NCBI RefSeq assembly: GCF_022637555.1
Contig: NZ_CP093342.1
Location: 2,852,001 to 2,916,000, forward strand
DNA: 64,000 bases
DNA from: Microbacterium sp. H1-D42
GTDB taxonomy: Bacteria > Actinomycetota > Actinomycetes > Actinomycetales > Microbacteriaceae
Direction: 5' to 3'
Shown in pieces: positions 62,693 to 64,000 of the stretch. The notes under the pieces are model-generated. The model was not told the origin of the DNA and did no database searches. It saw nothing but the letters and a program-made list of their open reading frames with translations. The translations under genes and the position numbers were made by a program. The number at the start of each line of letters is the position of its first letter. The stretch's first letter is position 1.

Positions 62693-63492
62693 GCGCCACC
62701 GCCCTCACCCCAGCGCCAGCGACACGTCCGCGACTGCGCGGCATCGCCGCCGAATCGGTGTTCGTCGGACGCAGTCTGCGCCGCTCGCTCCGGGACGGCG
62801 AATCGCTGCTGATGGCGATCCTGCTGCCGGTGATCCTCATGCTGATGTTCACGTGGGTCTTCGGCGGAGCGATCGATCCTTCGGGCGGGTACGTCGACTA
62901 TGTCGTGCCCGGCATCGTGCTGACCTGCGCCGGTTTCGGCGCATCCTCCACGGCCGTCTACGTCGCCACCGACATGTCGGCCGGCATCATCGACAGATTC
63001 CGCACCCTGCCGGTGCGCTCGTCAGCCGTGCTCACCGGGCATGTCGTCGCGAGTCTGGTTCGCAACATGATCGCCACCGCGATCGTCGTGGGCGTGGCTC
63101 TGCTGGTCGGCTTCCGACCGACAGCATCCGCTCTGGAATGGGTCGCGGCCGCCGCGCTGATCGCGCTGTACATCCTCGCCCTCACGTACCTGTTCGCGGC
63201 GATCGGACTGGCGGCCGGCAGCGCCGAAGCCGCCAACGGGTACGGCTTCATGCTGCTCTTCCTGCCGTACATCTCCAGCGGATTCGTGCCGGTCGAGAGC
63301 ATGCCGGCATGGCTGCAGCCGATCGCCACCTATCAGCCGCTCACGCCGATCATCGACACGATCCGCAGCCTGCTGCTCGGCACGCCGATGGGCTCCTCCG
63401 CGATCTGGGCGGTGGCGTGGTGCGTCGGCATCCTCGCCGTGGCCGTCGTATGGGGCAGCACGCAGTACCGGCGTCGCGGCGGGCGTCGGTAG
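62689..63492 (+). CDS. Drug-export ABC permease (DrrB / ABC-2 type)
   Basis: A 267-residue ABC-2 permease with about six helices. The DrrB-type amphipathic segment FVGRSLRRSLRDGESLLMAILLPVILMLMFTWVFGG and the LRTLPVRSSAVLTGH-like loop are seen. The ATGA overlap with the ATPase gene couples translation; GAGGAG precedes the start. Exports a toxic compound or lipid; the substrate is unknown. Confidence 0.92.
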   Translation: MSATALTPAPATRPRLRGIAAESVFVGRSLRRSLRDGESLLMAILLPVILMLMFTWVFGGAIDPSGGYVDYVVPGIVLTCAGFGASSTAVYVATDMSAGIIDRFRTLPVRSSAVLTGHVVASLVRNMIATAIVVGVALLVGFRPTASALEWVAAAALIALYILALTYLFAAIGLAAGSAEAANGYGFMLLFLPYISSGFVPVESMPAWLQPIATYQPLTPIIDTIRSLLLGTPMGSSAIWAVAWCVGILAVAVVWGSTQYRRRGGRR

Positions 63493-63538
63493 TCGCGTCA
63501 GGCCTCGGCGGCCGGCCCGGCTCCGCGCAGCGCCCGGG

Positions 63539-63955
63539 TCAGTTGCCGAGTCGCTTCAGTGCCGACGTGACGGCATGCTTCGCGGTTGCCGCCACTCGGC
63601 CGACTGTCTCCGCCGCATGCACGGTCGCCGACGGCAGCGGTGCGAACGAGATGTCGATGTCAGGTGCCTGGTCGCCGTACGCGTCGGGGAGGAACGGCAC
63701 CAGCCAGTCGTCGACCACCTCGAGCGGGGCGACGGCGATGCTGTAGAACCGGCGCTGACCGTCTTCGCGCACGGTCACCAGCTGCGCGTCGCGCAGCACC
63801 TTCAGGTGCTTCGAGACCGTCGGCTGGCTGATGCCCAGTTCACTCACGATCTCGGTGACACTGGTGCCGTCCTCGCTCCGGCCGGACGCGTCGAGCAGCA
63901 GTCGCAGGATGTCACGCCGCGTGCCGTCCGCGATCACATCGAAGATGTCGGTCAT
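63539..63955 (-). CDS. ArsR family winged-helix regulator
   Basis: A 138-residue regulator. The helix-turn-helix core IFDVIADGTRRDILRLLL..., then VTEIVSELGISQPTVSKHLKVLRDAQLVTVRED and QRRFYSIAVAPLEVVDDWL is the classical ArsR form, without the metal-site Cys pair, so it is unlikely to be a metal sensor of the ArsR/SmtB type. The start is ATG 63955, six nt after TACCCT on the minus strand. Convergent with the DrrB-type permease; its targets are unknown. Confidence 0.92.
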   Translation of the reverse strand: MTDIFDVIADGTRRDILRLLLDASGRSEDGTSVTEIVSELGISQPTVSKHLKVLRDAQLVTVREDGQRRFYSIAVAPLEVVDDWLVPFLPDAYGDQAPDIDISFAPLPSATVHAAETVGRVAATAKHAVTSALKRLGN

Positions 63956-64000
63956 GCCATCAGGGTAGTCGGCACAGGCACGGAGTACCATGACGAAGGC

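Overview
The window is a 64 kb stretch of a high-GC actinobacterial chromosome. RpoB and RpoC sequence features, actinobacterial ribosomal protein bS22, a ResB/CcsB cytochrome c system and menaquinone genes all fit the Microbacteriaceae, most likely Microbacterium or a close relative; this assignment comes from gene content and protein character, not from a search. I see no rRNA, tRNA, CRISPR array, insertion sequence, integrase or prophage. Coding density is very high: no gap between genes exceeds 300 bp, and the largest are the spacers upstream of rpoB (about 220 bp) and upstream of the peptide-binding lipoprotein gene (about 195 bp).

Layout. 1-5.9 kb: rpoC (cut by the window edge) and rpoB on the minus strand behind a near-consensus promoter. 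5.9-11.4 kb: a four-gene oligopeptide ABC importer with a fused double ATPase. 11.5-16 kb: LCP cell-wall ligase, spermidine-synthase-like protein, TPR-like protein, SprT-like metalloprotein, DUF3054 membrane protein and a ComB-like phosphatase. 16-22.6 kb: FtsX/LolCDE-type ABC pair, AhpD-like protein with divergent LysR, a NarL-type two-component system and a methyltransferase. 22.6-29.7 kb: menE, menB and menC, with an AlkD-like glycosylase, a cyclophilin lipoprotein, a PadR/HAAS membrane pair and a double GNAT protein among them. 29.7-35.3 kb: TetR, an MMPL transporter carrying a degenerate ABC-ATPase-like tail, and a YhgE/Pip protein. 35.3-41.9 kb: 2H phosphoesterase, holin-like membrane protein, M17 aminopeptidase with an AbgT transporter, an SLC13/TrkA-C permease and an orphan LuxR regulator lacking its phospho-acceptor Asp. 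41.9-48.2 kb: cytochrome c maturation system II (ResA-like, CcdA, ResB, CcsB), with a MerR/thioredoxin-reductase-like pair between it and a histidine phosphatase gene. 48.2-52.3 kb: a small membrane-protein/winged-helix operon, aspS and a GNAT gene. 52.3-58.9 kb: sugar ABC importer without its own ATPase, TauE/SafE permease, DUF1508 protein and a polar amino acid ABC importer. 59-60.6 kb: Dabb protein, glutaredoxin, the 32-residue ribosomal protein bS22, a small membrane protein and an excisionase-type HTH protein. 60.7-64 kb: TetR, a DrrAB-type ABC exporter and an ArsR-type regulator.

How genes work together. Translational coupling by 1-20 nt overlaps is common (peptide importer, FtsX-type pair, MMPL/YhgE, both other importers, Ccs system). 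Many genes have no Shine-Dalgarno sequence but carry a TANNNT-like -10 hexamer 6-8 nt before the start codon, so leaderless transcription looks like the default for monocistronic and first genes here. A second window-wide signal is strong local enrichment of the hexamer GGATGC/GCATCC outside the most conserved genes. The most interesting single items are Asn at the rifampicin-pocket His526 position of RpoB, the MMPL-degenerate-NBD fusion in an operon with YhgE, and the MerR/reductase pair inside the cytochrome c gene cluster.
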